A stretch of DNA of 64,000 nt from Blasia pusilla (lineage: Eukaryota > Marchantiophyta > Marchantiopsida > Blasiales), in contig CM114273.1 in the NCBI GenBank assembly GCA_050084515.1, positions 23,126,001 to 23,190,000 of the forward strand, in the 5' to 3' direction. Under the pieces are notes generated by a model. It did no database searches, was not told the origin of the DNA, and worked only from the letters and a program-made list of their open reading frames with translations. The translations under genes were made by a program, and so were the position numbers. This document shows, one piece after another, positions 11,821 to 24,620 of this stretch. Numbering within the stretch: the first letter of the stretch is position 1; every line of letters begins with the position of its first letter.

Positions 11821-14800
11821 AAAAAAAAAAGCTAGACAAGATGAAAAATGAAAAAACCACATTTTTATCGAAGATGTACTAGCAAAGCTTTTAGCTTTTA
11901 GGGATCGCCTATACCAAATTTCAGTTTAAGATGGGATACTTGGACAAAATGGAAAAAGAAAATATATTATTTTCATTGAAGGTTTAAGGGCGTGGGTCAA
12001 AAAATGACTTTATAAATTTTCATGTTTGGGTCACAACTCTATTGGGCTTGAAACATTGCAAAGGAGCTACATACACCGTGTGAATCATGCCTACCAAGTT
12101 TCAACTCAAGATAACATACGTGGATAAGATGCAAAATAAAAAGACCCCATTTTCATTGGAGGGTAAGGGCATGGGTCAAAAATTGAGTTAATCACTTTTG
12201 ATGTTTTGGTCACAACTCCATTTGACTTGAAACTTTGCAAGGGAGCTAAATTCACCCAAGGGATCATATTTACCAAGTTTTAGTTGAATATGGAATACTT
12301 GGAGAAGATGAAAAATGAAAAGACCCCATTTTTATTGGAGGTTTAAGGGCACGATCAAAAGATGAATTAATAATTTTTGAGGTTTTGATCACAACTCCAT
12401 TGGCGTTGAAACTTTGCAAGGGAGCTTCATACACCTTATTTATCATTTCTACCAATTTTTAGTTCAAGGGAGCTAAATACACCCTGAAGATCATGTCTAC
12501 CATGTTTCAACTCAAGATGAAAAACTTGGACAAGATGCAAAATGTAGATACCCCATTTTCATTGGAGCTTTAAGGGCGCCCATCAAAAAATGAGTAAATA
12601 AATTTGAGGTTTTGGTCACAAGTCCATTGGACTTAAAAAATTTGCAAGGGATCAAAATTCACCCAAGGGATCATGTCTACCAACTTTCATTTCAAGATGA
12701 CATACTTGAACAAGATGAAAAGTGAAAGGACTCCATTTTCATTGGAGGTTTAAGGGCGCACGTCAAAAAATGAGTAAATAAATTTTGAAGTTTTGGTCAC
12801 ATCTCCATTTTATTTGAAACTTTTCAAGGGAGCTACATACACCCTGGGGATCATGCCTACCAAGTTCCAACTCAAGATCGAATACTTGGACAAGATGCAA
12901 AATGTAGAGACCCCATTTTCATTGGAGGTTTAAGGGCGCGGGTCAAAAAATGAGTAAATAATTTTTAAGGTTTTGGGCACAATTCCATTTTAGTTTAAAA
13001 TTTGGAAAGGATCTACATACACAATGGGGATTATTTTTACTAGGTTTTAGTTCAAGATGACATACTTGGACAAGATGAAAAATGAAAAGACCCCATTTTC
13101 ATTGGAAGTTTAAGGGCGTGGGTCTAAAAATGAGTTAATAAATTTTGAGTTTTTGGTCCCAACTCCATTCTAGTTGAAAATTTTCAAGGAAGCTACATGC
13201 ACCTAGGGGATCATTTATACCAAGTTTCAACTCAAAATGACATACTTGGACAAACTGAAAAATGTAAAGACTCCATTTTCATTGGAGGTTTAACGGTGCG
13301 GGTCAAAAACTAAGTAAATAAATTTTGAGGTTTTGGTCACAACTCCATTGGACTTGAAACTTTTCACGAGAACTAGATACACCTTGGGGATCACTTCTAC
13401 CACGTTTCAACTCAAGATGATATACTTGGACAAGATGCAAAATGTAGATATCCCATTTTCATTGGAGCTTTAAGGGCGTGAGTAAAAAAATGAGTAAATA
13501 AATTTTGAGGTTTTGGTCACAACTCCATTGGACTTAAGGGATCTAAATTCACCCAAGGGATCATGTCTACCAACTTTCATTTCAATATGACATACTTGAA
13601 CAAGATGAAAAGTGAAAGGACTCCATTTTCATTGGAGGTTTAAGGGCGCGCGTCAAAAAATGAGTAAATAACTTTTGAGGTTTTGGTCACATCTCCATTT
13701 TATTTGAAACTTTTCAAGGGAGCTACATACACCCTGGGGATCATGCCTACCAAGTTCCAACTCAATATGGAATACTTGGACAAGATGCAAAATGTAGAGA
13801 CCCCATTTTCATTGGAGGTTTGAGGGCGCGGGTCAAAAAATGAGTAAATAACTTTTGAGGTTTTTGGCACAACTAAATTTTAGTTAAAAATTTTCAAGGG
13901 ATCTATATACACCCTGGTTATCATTTCTACCAACTTTCATTTCAAGATGCCATACTTGAACAAGATGCAAAATGAAAGGACTCCATTTTCATTGGAGGAT
14001 TAAGGATGCGCGTCAAAAAATGAATAAATAATTTTTTAGGTTTTGGTCACAACTCCATTGGAGTTGAAACTTTTGAAGGAGCTACATACACCCTGGGGAT
14101 CGTGCCTCCAAGTTCCAACTCAAGATGACAAATGAAAAGATGCCATTTTCATTGGAGGTTTAAGGACGCGGGTCAAAAAATGAGTTAATAAATTTTGAGG
14201 TTTTGGTCCCAACTCCATTTGAGTTGAAACTTTTCAAGGGAGATATATACACCCCGGTTATCATGTCTGCAAACTTTCAATTCAAGATGACATACTTGAA
14301 CAAGATGAAAAGTGAAAGGTCTCCATTTTCATTGGAGGTTTAAGGGCGCATGTCAAAAAATGAGTAAATAAATTTTGAGGTTTTGGTCACAACGCCCTTG
14401 GAGTTGAAAGTTTTCAAGGGATCTAAATTCACCCAAGGGATCATGTCTACCAAGGTTTTTTTCAAGATGGAATACTTGGACAAGATGCAAAATGTAGAGA
14501 CCCCATTTTCATTGGAGTTTTAAGGGCGTGGGTCAAAAAATGAGTCAATAACTTTTGAGGTTTTTTTCACAACTCCATTTTAGTTGAAAATTTTCAAGGA
14601 AGCTACATACACCAAGGGGATCATTTCTACCAAGTTTCAACTCAAGATGACATACTTGAACAAGATGAAAATGAAAATATCCTATTTTCATTGGAGGTTT
14701 AAAGGCGGTGTCAAAAAATGAGTTAATAAATTTTGAGGTTTTGGTCATAACTCCATTGGACTTAAAAATTTTCAAGAATGCACCTAGGGGATCATGTCTA

Positions 14801-15960
14801 CCAAGTTTCAATTCAAGATAACATACTTGGACAAGATGCAAAATGAAATGACCCGATTTTCATTGTAGGTTTAAGGGTGCCGATCAAAAAATGAGTCATT
14901 AAATGTTGAGGTTTTTTTCACAACTCCATTGGAGTTGAAACTTTGCAAGGGAGCTATATTCACCCAAGGGATCATGTATACCAAGTTTTAGTTGAATATG
15001 GAATATTTGGAGAAGATGAAAAATGAAAAGACCCCATTTTCATTGGAGGTTTAAGGGCACGGGTCCCAAAAATGAGTTAATAACTTTTGAGATTTTGGTC
15101 AAAACTCTATTTTAGTTGAAACTTTTCAAGGAAGCTACATGAACCTAAGGGATATTTTCTACCAAGTTTCAATTCAAGATGACATACTTGGTCAAGATGA
15201 AAAATGTAAAGACTCTATTTTTATTGGAGGTTTAAGGGCGTGGGTCAAAAAATGAGTTCATAAATTTTGAGGTTTTTTTCACAACTCCATTGGAGTTGTA
15301 ACTTTTCAAGGGATCTTTATACACCCTAGGGATCATGTCTACCAAGTTTCATTTCAAGATGACATACTTGAACAAGATGAAAGATGAAAGGACTCCATTT
15401 TCATTGGAGGTTTAAGGGCACGGGTCCAAAAATGAGTTAATAAATTTTGAGGTTTTGTTCACAACTAAATTGGAATTGAAACTTTGAAATGGAGCCACAT
15501 GAACCCAGGGTATCATGTATACCAAGTTTTAACTCAAGATGACATACTTGGAGAAAATGAAAAATCAAAAGACTCCATTTTCATCAGAGGTTTAAGGGGG
15601 CGGGTCAAAAAATGAGCTAATACATTTTGAGGTTTTGGTCACAACTCCATTCAACTTGAAACTTTTCAAAAGAGCCAAATTCAACCAGGGGATCATTGCA
15701 TCAAAGTTGCACCTCAATATGACACACTTGGAGGAGATGAAAAATCAAAAGACTCCATTTTAATTGGAGGTTTAAGGGGGCAGGTAAAAAAAATGAGCTA
15801 ATACATTTTGATTAAATGAGCTAATACAAGATGACAAATGTAAAGGCTCCATTTTCATTAGACATTTAAGGACGCGAGTCAAAAAATGAGTTAATAAATT
15901 TTGAGTTTTTGGTCACAACTGCATTGGACTTGAAACTTTGCAAGGGAGCTTCCTTATTCA
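11821..15960. repeat. Satellite array B, ~180-bp monomers
   Basis: About 22 head-to-tail monomers. The block ccattttcattggagg recurs near 12732, 12912, 13092, 13272, 13452, 13622, 13802, 13982, 14142, 14322, 14502, 14682, 14862, 15040 and onwards to 15760, a step of about 180 bp with a few shorter units. Other consensus blocks are aattttgaggttttggtcac, cttttcaagggagctacata and cttggacaagatg. It shares its general plan (gacaagatgaaaaatgaaaag, aactccatt, cttgaaac) with array A but differs at many fixed sites, so the two arrays are separate subfamilies. No gene is present. Confidence 0.95.
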
Positions 15961-17250
15961 CATGTGATATTTAGGGAAAGGAAAGAGAAAATGATTTTAT
16001 TAATTATAATAGTTGATAATCTACTTAGTGAAAGTTATTTTTGAGGGAAGAGTGTGATACCAAATATTAAATGAATTCTCGTGAAATTTGGAATAAAAAA
16101 TGATCAATTTTTTTTTGATAAATAGTTCTAGTTCTAGTGTTGACGTCAATATCACACTATTAGCCCATTGGGAATAAAAAGAAAATAGACTTCGAGTATA
16201 TTCATTAATAGTAATGTTTTGCCCGTGCGATGCGCCAGGTGACTTGGGGTGAAATGATTGAGAATTAAAAAACTCACATCTAACTTGGCTCAAGAAATTT
16301 TTTCATAGATTTTCCTTTATTAATTTTGAAAAAATAATTTCTCTTTTTCCAATCCTTGTCTTTCAATAAATAAAAGAAAATCATTTATTTTGATGAATTT
16401 TTTTCCCAAAATAGGGATTAAATTTTTCCCCCAATCTAACTTGAAAGTTAAAAATAAAATAGGAATAATAATGGAAATAAAATATGAATAATAAGAATGA
16501 TTCTTGTCCCATTTGTGTCCTATTATCCTTTTCATTTTTTCCCAAAAGAAAAAATAATTTCCCCTCAAAAATAAACTTTAAGTTTCGTTTGCATGAACCT
16601 CGAAAAAATAATTTGAAATTTTTGAGTGAGGAAAGATTAAAAAAAATGAAAGAGACTTTAGAAGATTATATCGGGGAAGATGTTTGAATTTGAGTTAATT
16701 ATGAATAATTAAGTATTTTGAAAACCTTACCCATTCTTGTTTTTTCGCTTAGTATAGGGGAAAATTAAAAAAATTCATGAATTCATGGACAAATTTGATA
16801 GGGGTCTTCAAAGTTTCTCAATTAGTAGAAACATTCACTCATTTTGATCTAGAGTTTGTCTCAAAATATTCTTAAAAAATCCCTCTCAATGAAAGCTTGA
16901 AAATTAGATTAAATGATATATTTCTAAAGTAATATGTAATTTCCCTTGCAAAATTAACTTGAAATTAAAAGTTTTACTTTGTTTTCCTAAATTTTGAAAT
17001 AATTATTTTAAATTATAAAATGAAAAACTAAATTGATAATGAAAAAGAGGTAAATTTTCTTTTGGGATTCTATTTTTTACTTAATTTTATATTAAAAAAA
17101 TAATTATTTAAGAAACTTCTTTTCCATTCAACTCTTAGCTTAGTATAGGGAAAAATTAAACCATAATTGAGTATCTGAAGGCTTCACACTTGGAGTTCAC
17201 GGGGAGCTTCTTAGCGATGGCTAACGCCCTTAGTAGTATGATTTTTCTAA
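15961..17250. other. AT-rich flank of satellite B, no gene
   Basis: Very AT-rich. The 16308-16410 piece repeats 2987-3090 beyond array A. Short ORFs here have no recognisable domain. Confidence 0.65.
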
Positions 17251-17256
17251 AATAAT

Positions 17257-18432
17257 TTATGAAATCTCCTTATCAAGAAGAAGTAATGTTATAAAAAAAT
17301 AAATAAAATTAGAAGCATAGTTGGCAGCATTTGGATCCACAACAGTATGCCATGTTGTGCATAGGGCAGGAGGCCACAACTGCTCGATAGGTTGAAATAA
17401 AATCATATCAACCTCCTTCACAAGATGAACCTCAAATAGAGTTGTCTCTGGGATGGGTTCCCCCACATTATCCTTTGCTCTCCATCGCAGCAATTCATCC
17501 ATCTCTTGCTGACGTCTTGCCATGATGGATTCATATGCCCTCCTCCACTGCTATGTGTGATCAACCGTAGTCGCTCTTTGTCTATGGATTTCATCTCTAA
17601 CCATGGATTTATTCACGATTCTCTCCATCTCCCTCTTAAGTCTCTCATGCTCATCTAACAAGTGTTGATGCTTCCCCTTCAAAATGTTGAATTTCGCTTC
17701 CAAATCAAAAGTGTGTTGGGAATTTGTTATCAAACTCTCCAATTGTGATAGACGAGACATAACCTCGCTATTATCGGGAGTACTCTCCTAGGGAGTCTCC
17801 CCACAAGAGCCTGTATTGTAGTCATTCCTACTATGTTGTCTATCCTCAAGATAGTACCCCACTTCCACCCCCATCATAACTTGCCCTTCATCTTTGCCTC
17901 TAGGGTCTCTTGACGATCCACCTTAGAGGTATTGGCCTGGTAACAATCCTGTTGATGAAGGTTCCTTTCTTGGTCGTTTTGTTTGAGGATGTGGGGTGCA
18001 ATCCTCTTGAACTCTGCGCCTCTTTTCTCTTCTTCGAGACCCGTCCTCCACATCACCATAATGGACCTCCATGTCCTTCATTAACTCCGCCACTTTGAGC
18101 TTTACAAATACCTTGCTCACTAACTTCCTCTTCTTCGTAATGAGACTCTCGTAGTCCGGAAGGCCATTGAACAGTGCCCAATCCTTTCGCCCCTGTTTCT
18201 CCTCCACTTTCCTTGCAAATCCTCCAATCGCACGCTCAAACCATTTGATGCTCGACTTCTTCAACTCTAGGGAGAGGATTTGTGGGTCCAAGTGCGCCTT
18301 CAATTCATCGTCCGTGACAAATTCTCCGATCGTCTTCTTGGTGACCTTTGCATGCGTGGGCCGTTGTTCTTCCCCTCTTCCATCACCCTCTACTTTGTGA
18401 GGACTACGGTCTTCATGAGGTGGCAGTTCCAT
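17257..18432 (-). pseudogene. Decayed coiled-coil protein gene, function unknown
   Basis: Read on the minus strand from an ATG at 18432. The first 165 or so codons (18432-17923) are open and protein-like. They contain FVTDDELKAHLDPQILSLEL, SSIKWFERAIGGFARKVEEK and a basic end (REKRRRVQ, KRPRKEP) that resembles a nuclear localisation signal. After stops and a frame change there is a helical, charged part (17760-17554: SRLSQLESLI, LKGKHQHLLDEHERLKREME) that would form a coiled coil, then MARRQQEMDELLRW at 17523. I recognise no family. It lies downstream of and parallel to the kinase relic, so the two may be a co-captured pair or parts of one larger gene. Several stops make it non-functional as read. 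Confidence 0.5.
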
Positions 18433-18729
18433 CTTTTCTTTTACCAAAATCCAAAAGCAAACAGTGGTTTAGAAAAGATTCCAATAATAATGACACGATG
18501 CCATTTGGATACATCCGTGGATCAACTAAACTTAATCATTCTTAAACATTCAGAGTCACAAAATGCACCTCTTTCAATGAAGTTTTCTATTTCTCATGAA
18601 AACAGTTACAATCCGCACACATATTTACATTGATATCATCGTGGTAACTAGCCTAAATGCTGAATCTACATCGTCTACACATAATATTTTGGCATTTGCT
18701 CTCATATATGCAATAAGATACTCAACACT

Positions 18730-20020
18730 TTAGTGATCAGAGGGATTCAGAGTTAATGCCCACTTTTGAATCCTTTCCAAGTAAGTAAATCTCACATTTG
18801 CGTGGGCATCCTCGACAGCGAGGTTGTATTTTACATAATTCAAAATTTTCATAATCATCCCTAGGGCATAGATTTCAGTGGCTATGCTCAAAGGGAGATT
18901 CTTAGGCCTTGCTGTCAACTCCGGTGCTATGTGCCCAACATGATTTCTGTGTTCATGCTGGTACCATCTATGAGGTGACACCAGGCACTCATCGGCCCAC
19001 ATAGCATCTCCCAAATCTCCAAGCCCGATGTATGGGGTAGAGTTAGCTCCAAAATGGATGAAAATGTTTCGCGCATGAAGGTCGGTGCGAAAAACCCCAC
19101 GCTTGTGGACAGTCTCCATGCTACTAAGAAGGGCAACCACTAGCTGGACAACATTAGATGCCATTGAAAGACATCTGATCTTTTCCAACTCTCAAAAATT
19201 AGCCCCGCCATTCTTCATGGTATGGGATGCTCACAACCAATTTTCAAGGTGCCCACCATTCCAATATGGATAGATGCAATGTGGCGGATATTTGATCAAC
19301 CTTCCCACCATGCGAAAAAAACCTCGATGTAAAATAGTCGTAAATATCTCCTCCCCCATCATCGATTTTCATGAATATAATCAAATGATTCCTTCAACAC
19401 CTTAAGGCAATAGTAAATATCTTCACTAAAGGCAAGGGTTTGGATAATTTTACATCACTACACTGTTCCGTGTAAACTTGATCCCACAATATCTTCAGGA
19501 TCATTTCCTACTACCAAGTTCTTGTAAAAAATCCATGTAATCCCACATGGAACTACCAATGTTTGATCCATGGAAGTACTACGTCCCTTGAAAAGACGTT
19601 GAGCATTTCTTAAGTCAACATTAAACCTTTCAACGAGAGTGGTCTCTACAACATTTGGCTTCTCATTCTTGAATGCCTTGAGATTGGCATACACTCTCGC
19701 GAGGTGAATACCTTTTCGGGCTCAAAATTTACTTAACCTATCGGCCTCTTTGGCATCCACTTCCCAGTGAAATGTCTTTGAAACTCTCCTGGCCAATCTT
19801 TGCAATTCCAAGGTGTAGTTATGGAAACCATCCATACCCCTCGAAATGTAGGATCGTCTGTTCTCTAACGTAAGTTGGAAAGACCAATCTAACCAGGCCT
19901 CTCTTATAGCCATGTTGAATTCATTCCTGGAATTCACTCTTGGCCTCTTGGCCTCTTGGCACTATCATTGATCTCATTTCGGTTATCTCCCGCTCTTGAA
20001 GACCCAGCCCCAATAGACAT
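18730..20020 (-). pseudogene. Protein kinase-like pseudogene
   Basis: Minus strand, probable start ATG at 20020 (MSIGAGSS...). The N-terminal region (19937-19458) is an unidentified domain with several frame breaks. The kinase C-lobe is in the open stretch 19188-18730. It has a catalytic-loop motif RTDLHARN (catalytic Asp and Asn kept, His-Arg-Asp altered to Arg-Thr-Asp), GLGDLGDA in place of the DFG segment, and an APE-like IAPELT. The glycine-rich loop and VAIK lysine are not visible because 19460-19190 is broken across three frames. The closest type I know is the soluble kinase group with a DLHAxNIL loop found in mosses, lycophytes and algae. It is dead as read; whether it was host or transposon cargo is unclear. 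Confidence 0.65.
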
Positions 20021-20640
20021 TTTGCTTGGATGAAGAGGATAAGAAAATCTACTTAGAAAAAAAAACCAACAAAAAAATAGTATGAGTTGAGATAAGGAAG
20101 TACCAAAAATCAAATGATATGAGATACTAAGACAATAGCTCGAGTAATGCTCACGCGCATGAATGGAGGAATAGGGTTTTGGCTTAGGTAGGTCACTCAA
20201 AAGGAATATATGCATGTTTGGATAAGTTTCCTTGACCACCTCCACATCCCAAATATGCTTAGGGAATCAATGAAAAAAAATCTAAAACTCAAGTTTGTGA
20301 ATCTCAAAATCACCAAACAAGTTTAGTGACACAAGAGATTTACATACTCACAACCTCTCATCTAATGTGGAGTCAATTGGGGTTTGTTTAGGACGCAACA
20401 AGGAGTGCAAATATCCAAGTGTGTCACAAACAAAATCCAACAACCCCAATTCCTAGAACCCTTGAAAGCCCTTAGCTCTCAAGGGTTCTAGCAATTTTTT
20501 GGAGCCTAATCCAAAAATCACTCAAAGAAAAGGCAGAAAATGAGAGAAATCATGGAAATGAGGGATAATTGGGGTTAATTAGCCCCAAACCGCTTCCCTA
20601 TAAGTATTTTTGGCCCACGAGTGGGCCCAAAACTTATGGG
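20021..20640. other. No gene; strong hairpin at 20453-20491
   Basis: No coding signal. It contains a perfect 13-bp inverted repeat, ctagaacccttga (20453-20465) and tcaagggttctag (20479-20491), separated by 13 bases. The sequence upstream of the kinase relic may include its former promoter, but no TATA box stands out. Confidence 0.6.
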
Positions 20641-21374
20641 TTTATACCAAAATGAGGAGCGCAAGGAGGGAGGAGGGTGGGAGGAGGTTCGAAAATTGGC
20701 CTAGCCAACCCCAACGTGCCATGTGGCGGTTCAAGATTTGAGGGTAGCGGGCCACACGTGTGCTAAAAGGGATTTTCATAACTTTACATGTGGCGCCATT
20801 CAATTGGCTGGAATTGATGCGGGCTAACGGAGTGGGCGACAGCTCGGACGACACGGGCTCATGACCCGCCCATGCCACGAGCCAGCATGGGTTGGGGGCG
20901 GGCCTTGGCGGGCTAGGCGCGGGCTCGAGCACCCTAGGCACGGGCTTTCAAAGCGCGGGCAGGATGGAGGCATGACACAATGAATGGTGATGGCCCGATG
21001 TAGGCCCAACTCGTTTGTGACGCGGGCATGACGCGGGCTACAAATCGGGCGGAGAAACAAGCGCTAGAATAATGCGGACTGGCCGAAAAAGGGTCGTGCG
21101 TTTGGGTGGCACGGGCCGAAAAAGGGTTGCGCCTTTGGGTGGCATGGGCCTAGGTGAAGGCCACAACTATACGGGCATGTGTAGCCCGCAGACACGCCCA
21201 CACAGACATATCCGTGGACACAAAATTTGTCCACGTGCAACCTTGCTCAACGCACACCACCTTTCCAAGTCCTCATGCTCGCTAGCAAGCTGAGATACTG
21301 GCCCACTCGCACCTTCAACACCTCTCTCGCCTCAACATCGAGAACATCCGTGATTCACCCACCTCACCTTCGGT
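20641..21374. repeat. GC-rich repeat block 4
   Basis: GC- and CpG-rich sequence with gcgggc / gggcttt motifs and a short tandem repeat at about 21083-21150 (actggccgaaaaagggtcg and cacgggccgaaaaagggttg units with gtttgggtggc). Part of it (about 21205-21245) matches block 1 at about 3908-3957. An LTR-A fragment begins at its right edge, the same association seen at blocks 1-3. Confidence 0.65.
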
Positions 21375-21586
21375 TGTCATATAGTAAAATGATCCACTAT
21401 GTAAACTTTCCTCTTATTAGTGTTAGTGAGAGTTTTACAAGTACTGTGTAAATTAACTTAAGAAAATAAAATTTTCATCTTTAAACCTCTTTATGATACC
21501 TCATTTGTGCGGGCCCAACTTTAGAAAAAGAGGTAATAAATGAGACATGGGAGTATAAAAACAAAGTAGTGGATTGCTGTATTAAA
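21375..21586 (+). mobile_element. LTR-A repeat, fragment (first ~210 bp)
   Basis: It starts TGTCATATAGTAAAATGA and matches the first ~210 bp of the LTR-A copies at 7366 and 28271, then stops abruptly at about 21586 where the Gypsy-1 LTR begins. It is truncated, with no right end. Confidence 0.75.
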
Positions 21587-22102
21587 GATGTCATCCCTAC
21601 TAGGATAGACCGGCGAGATCTAGTAGAGCGCCTTCGGAAATACTAGAGGATAGCCTCAAGAGGTCGAGGATGACCTACTGAGGCCATTGATAACTTGTGA
21701 GAGCAGGTTTTTCCTTCGTTTCGGTTCATTTGGAGCCATATTGAGGAACTTACTATTTCAAGTAAGTTTTCATTTTTTGTATAGTTGACTTTCCACTTTG
21801 GGAAGTGACCCTTGATTCGCTACAGCAGGTCAAAAGCCAAGGAGGTGACCCGCGAGCATAGGTTACCAAGGAGAGAGCTTGGGAGAGGGAAGGGATATAC
21901 CTCCAAGAGAGAGAGAGCTTGAGAGCTCATTCTCTTTTTGTTGAACCTCTTGGTATGAGGCAACGGAGCTAAGGTCTTCTTTTCCTTATATGTGTAACCC
22001 AAGCCTCTTATTAGGAGATTGGGTTTGGTTTGACATGAGAGAGAGTGCACACAATGGAGAGCTTGGTGTGAGATGTCATGTGAGATTTGATTGATTTACA
22101 AA
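21587..22102 (+). mobile_element. Gypsy-1 5' LTR remnant
   Basis: It aligns with the 3' LTR at about 46612-47097 through many long identical blocks, e.g. ttcatttggagccatattga, ggaacttactatttcaagta and gcataggttac. The first ~120 bp of the LTR, present at 46490-46611, are missing here because the LTR-A fragment joins directly. The right edge is placed near gatttgattgatttaca, where similarity to the 3' copy stops. I could not identify a convincing primer-binding site after it. Confidence 0.7.
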
Positions 22103-23589
22103 GAGAGAATGAAGGAGTGAGAGAGTTTCAATGGAGGAGCTTGCTGGTTACTCGTTGTTGGTGTAGGTCGGGGACCGTGTTCCCTGTTCAGCGGCTCATG
22201 GGAGTGCTCACCAGAGCAAGAGCCATTTGATTTTGTTGTTTCTTTGCAAATTTTTTGTGTGGAAGAGTGCCGCGCGGAAGTGGTGCCCAAATTTCTTTTG
22301 AGATTGAGTATGGGAGCGGATTTCCCCATGCTGGTGCTCTCGGAATCACCATGTTCCTCTTTGATTTCTGATTTTAGAGGTTTGAAATTTTAGTTGGGAG
22401 AAATCAATGCGGAAGCGCTGCCAAATATCTTGTAGAATAGCAGATTGAAGGGCTTTACAACAATCCCCTTCAGTTTTTATTGGAAGTTTTGATTGAATTT
22501 TTTTTTTCACAATGTCGTAGATCGTGAAGCTCTGCAGATTGTGCAATAGACAATGCGCAATTTGGAGCTACAAGTAGAAAGTTATGACCAATTTTGAAAA
22601 CTGCCAATTTTTAGGGTAAAAATTATCAAACCCTAAACCAGCCGCCACCGTTAGCGGCTCCATTTTTTTCACCTTCACCGTCTGCACTGTCATCGTCTAC
22701 GCCATTGTCATTTGCACTGCCACCTCTACTGCTTGCCGTCATCATTACCATCGCCCCTGCCGCGTCCGAAGCAAGTTGCTGTGGCCATTTCCGCTGTTGT
22801 TCGGGACTACGTCCAACCTCCGACACCGTTTAAGGCCTGGTAGGGCCGCCGCTACCATACTTGGTGAGTCGATATGAGTCATCGTCACTTGTTAACTCGC
22901 GACTTTGATAAGGTGACCTTTTTGGATTTATGGGATCGCAGTTTCTTTTCCACTTTGCTATGTTGTGGTTGGTAGCCGCTCGACGACGATCTAGTACTGT
23001 GCTGTGACGCCTGTAGCTACAACGCACTGGAAATTTCCATGCCGTGCTGCTCGTGGCCGCATCGCACAATCTCGATTGCGGAGCCACTCCATCATTGGGG
23101 AGCATATTGTGTTTTGTTGACTGAGGAGGATATGCCGCCGAGTGCCGCACCCCATTTCTGAGTGACGTGCCATTTGTAGCCGTTTCGTGCTGGCAGTGCC
23201 GCACCGTACCGCTGGACCCGCACCACACATCAAGGAGTTTTTGGAGCATAGTCAGTACTAGAGGAGTATGACTTGCTGCTTGGAGGAGTTTGTCTTTATG
23301 ACCAAGTTGGGGTCGAGGTTTCCAATTGTTAAGGAACGATCAACATTTGTTCAGGTTACCCATTTTGATCTTTTTCCTTTCACGTGTTAGGGATTTTTGG
23401 GTATTGGGTAGTTATTTGGGGATATTGGATTTCATGCAGATGCTAAGAGCATCGATGATGTATGGCTTTAGGGGACATAAACCTGTGTGGGATGTCCAGA
23501 GTTGAGGGTATGTTTTGTCAATGAGACGATAGATCAGTCGATTTGCCGCACCACGCTGCATGTTAGTTTGAGTGATTACTCGCGAGGTT
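22103..23589 (+). other. Gypsy-1 leader region
   Basis: This lies between the 5' LTR and gag. It has no protein domain; ORFs on the minus strand (e.g. 23249-22626) are compositional. The CG-dinucleotide-rich part around 22640-23250 has few clear motifs. I take it to be the untranslated leader of Gypsy-1. Confidence 0.5.
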
Positions 23590-24620
23590 AAGAGTGATTG
23601 TGTAAGAGGGGCACGAGGGTCATCACAACATCCTTTTGGGACTTTGAGAGGCGAGGTGGTGGACCTGAGAGTAGCTCTAGAGGGTTTATCCGGAGTGGCA
23701 CGAGGTTTCGAGGGTCTCCACGTGAGGGACTGCCTCGACCTCCTTCTGTGTCGTATTCAGACGAGGGAGAGAGCATAGAGGAGTTTGTTAGTGCATCACT
23801 GCACTCAATTAGTGGTCCTACCACTTGGGAGTACGAGATAGGCAACCAGAGTAGAGGACCGCGTAGATTTTTGGGTGCTACAAGCATAATAGAGTTACAT
23901 GACTTCATTGCGGAGTTTAGGAGTTTGTATGACTCACAATGGGCTAGGAACTCCAAAGAATTCAACCCTTTCACAGTATGGAACAATATGTTCCAACAAT
24001 TAGAGGGGGCGCCCATGGATGATTACCATGAGTTCTCCCATATACATGCCCAGGAGATTGAGGTATGGCGACTCTACTATGATCCATATTATGTGTCATG
24101 GACAGAGCGGTTTCCCGATGAGGAGGAGGAGTCAAGAGAGGCTTCTTCCTCTTCCACCAATGATGTTTTAGGAGGGGTAAACCACATTGGAGCAATTGCA
24201 CCGTCCAGTCGGGTTCGTCCCAGGTTCAACCTCCTAGTTGAGTTCTTTGTGGAGTTGAGGACGAGCTACCATGGGTTACGGAGTGAGAAGTTACGGAGCA
24301 TCCACGACTTCTAGAGGCGCCCAGGTGAGAGATTGCGTGAGGCCTACACTCGCTTGCGCCAATTGATTAACATCACTTAGGGGTTGACAAAGTCTCAGGC
24401 TATCAAGTCATGGTACGTAATGTTGGACTGAACCCTGCAGACACGAGTGCGTGAGGGGGTGCTTCTTATGAGCACCTCATCTATGTTGAGAGATGTTTTT
24501 AGGACCGCTGAGAACATTGAGCGCAACATGGCAGAGGAAAGCATAGCCACCATGGGTTCTAGGCGAGAGCAATCACGATTTCCTGCACCATCAGTGTAGC
24601 AACCTGGATTCCGAGATAGG
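23590..24620 (+). pseudogene. Gypsy-1 gag
   Basis: An open frame without a clear ATG runs from about 23598 to a stop at 24312, then continues in the same frame through further stops to about 24600. The first part is acidic and polar (SYSDEGESIEEFVSASLHSI). The gag core shows WNNMFQQLEGAPMDDYHEFS, then RRPGERLREAYTRLRQLI and SQAIKSWYVMLD, typical of the plant Ty3/gypsy capsid region, followed by RTAENIERNMAEES. No CCHC knuckle remains because Gypsy-2 is inserted at 24621. The same protein family is present as a scrap at 5337-5754. In-frame stops make it non-functional. Confidence 0.75.

Noticed and set aside
12320-15600. ttcattggagg in satellite B as a CENP-B box
   Set aside because: Only the first part resembles the mammalian CENP-B box; the essential CG-containing right half does not match.
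282-15960. CRISPR-like regular repeats
   Set aside because: The repeats are 180 bp, contiguous and without unique spacers; they are eukaryotic satellite DNA.
22626-23249. Minus-strand ORFs in the Gypsy-1 leader
   Set aside because: No domain, low complexity and opposite to the element; best explained by composition.
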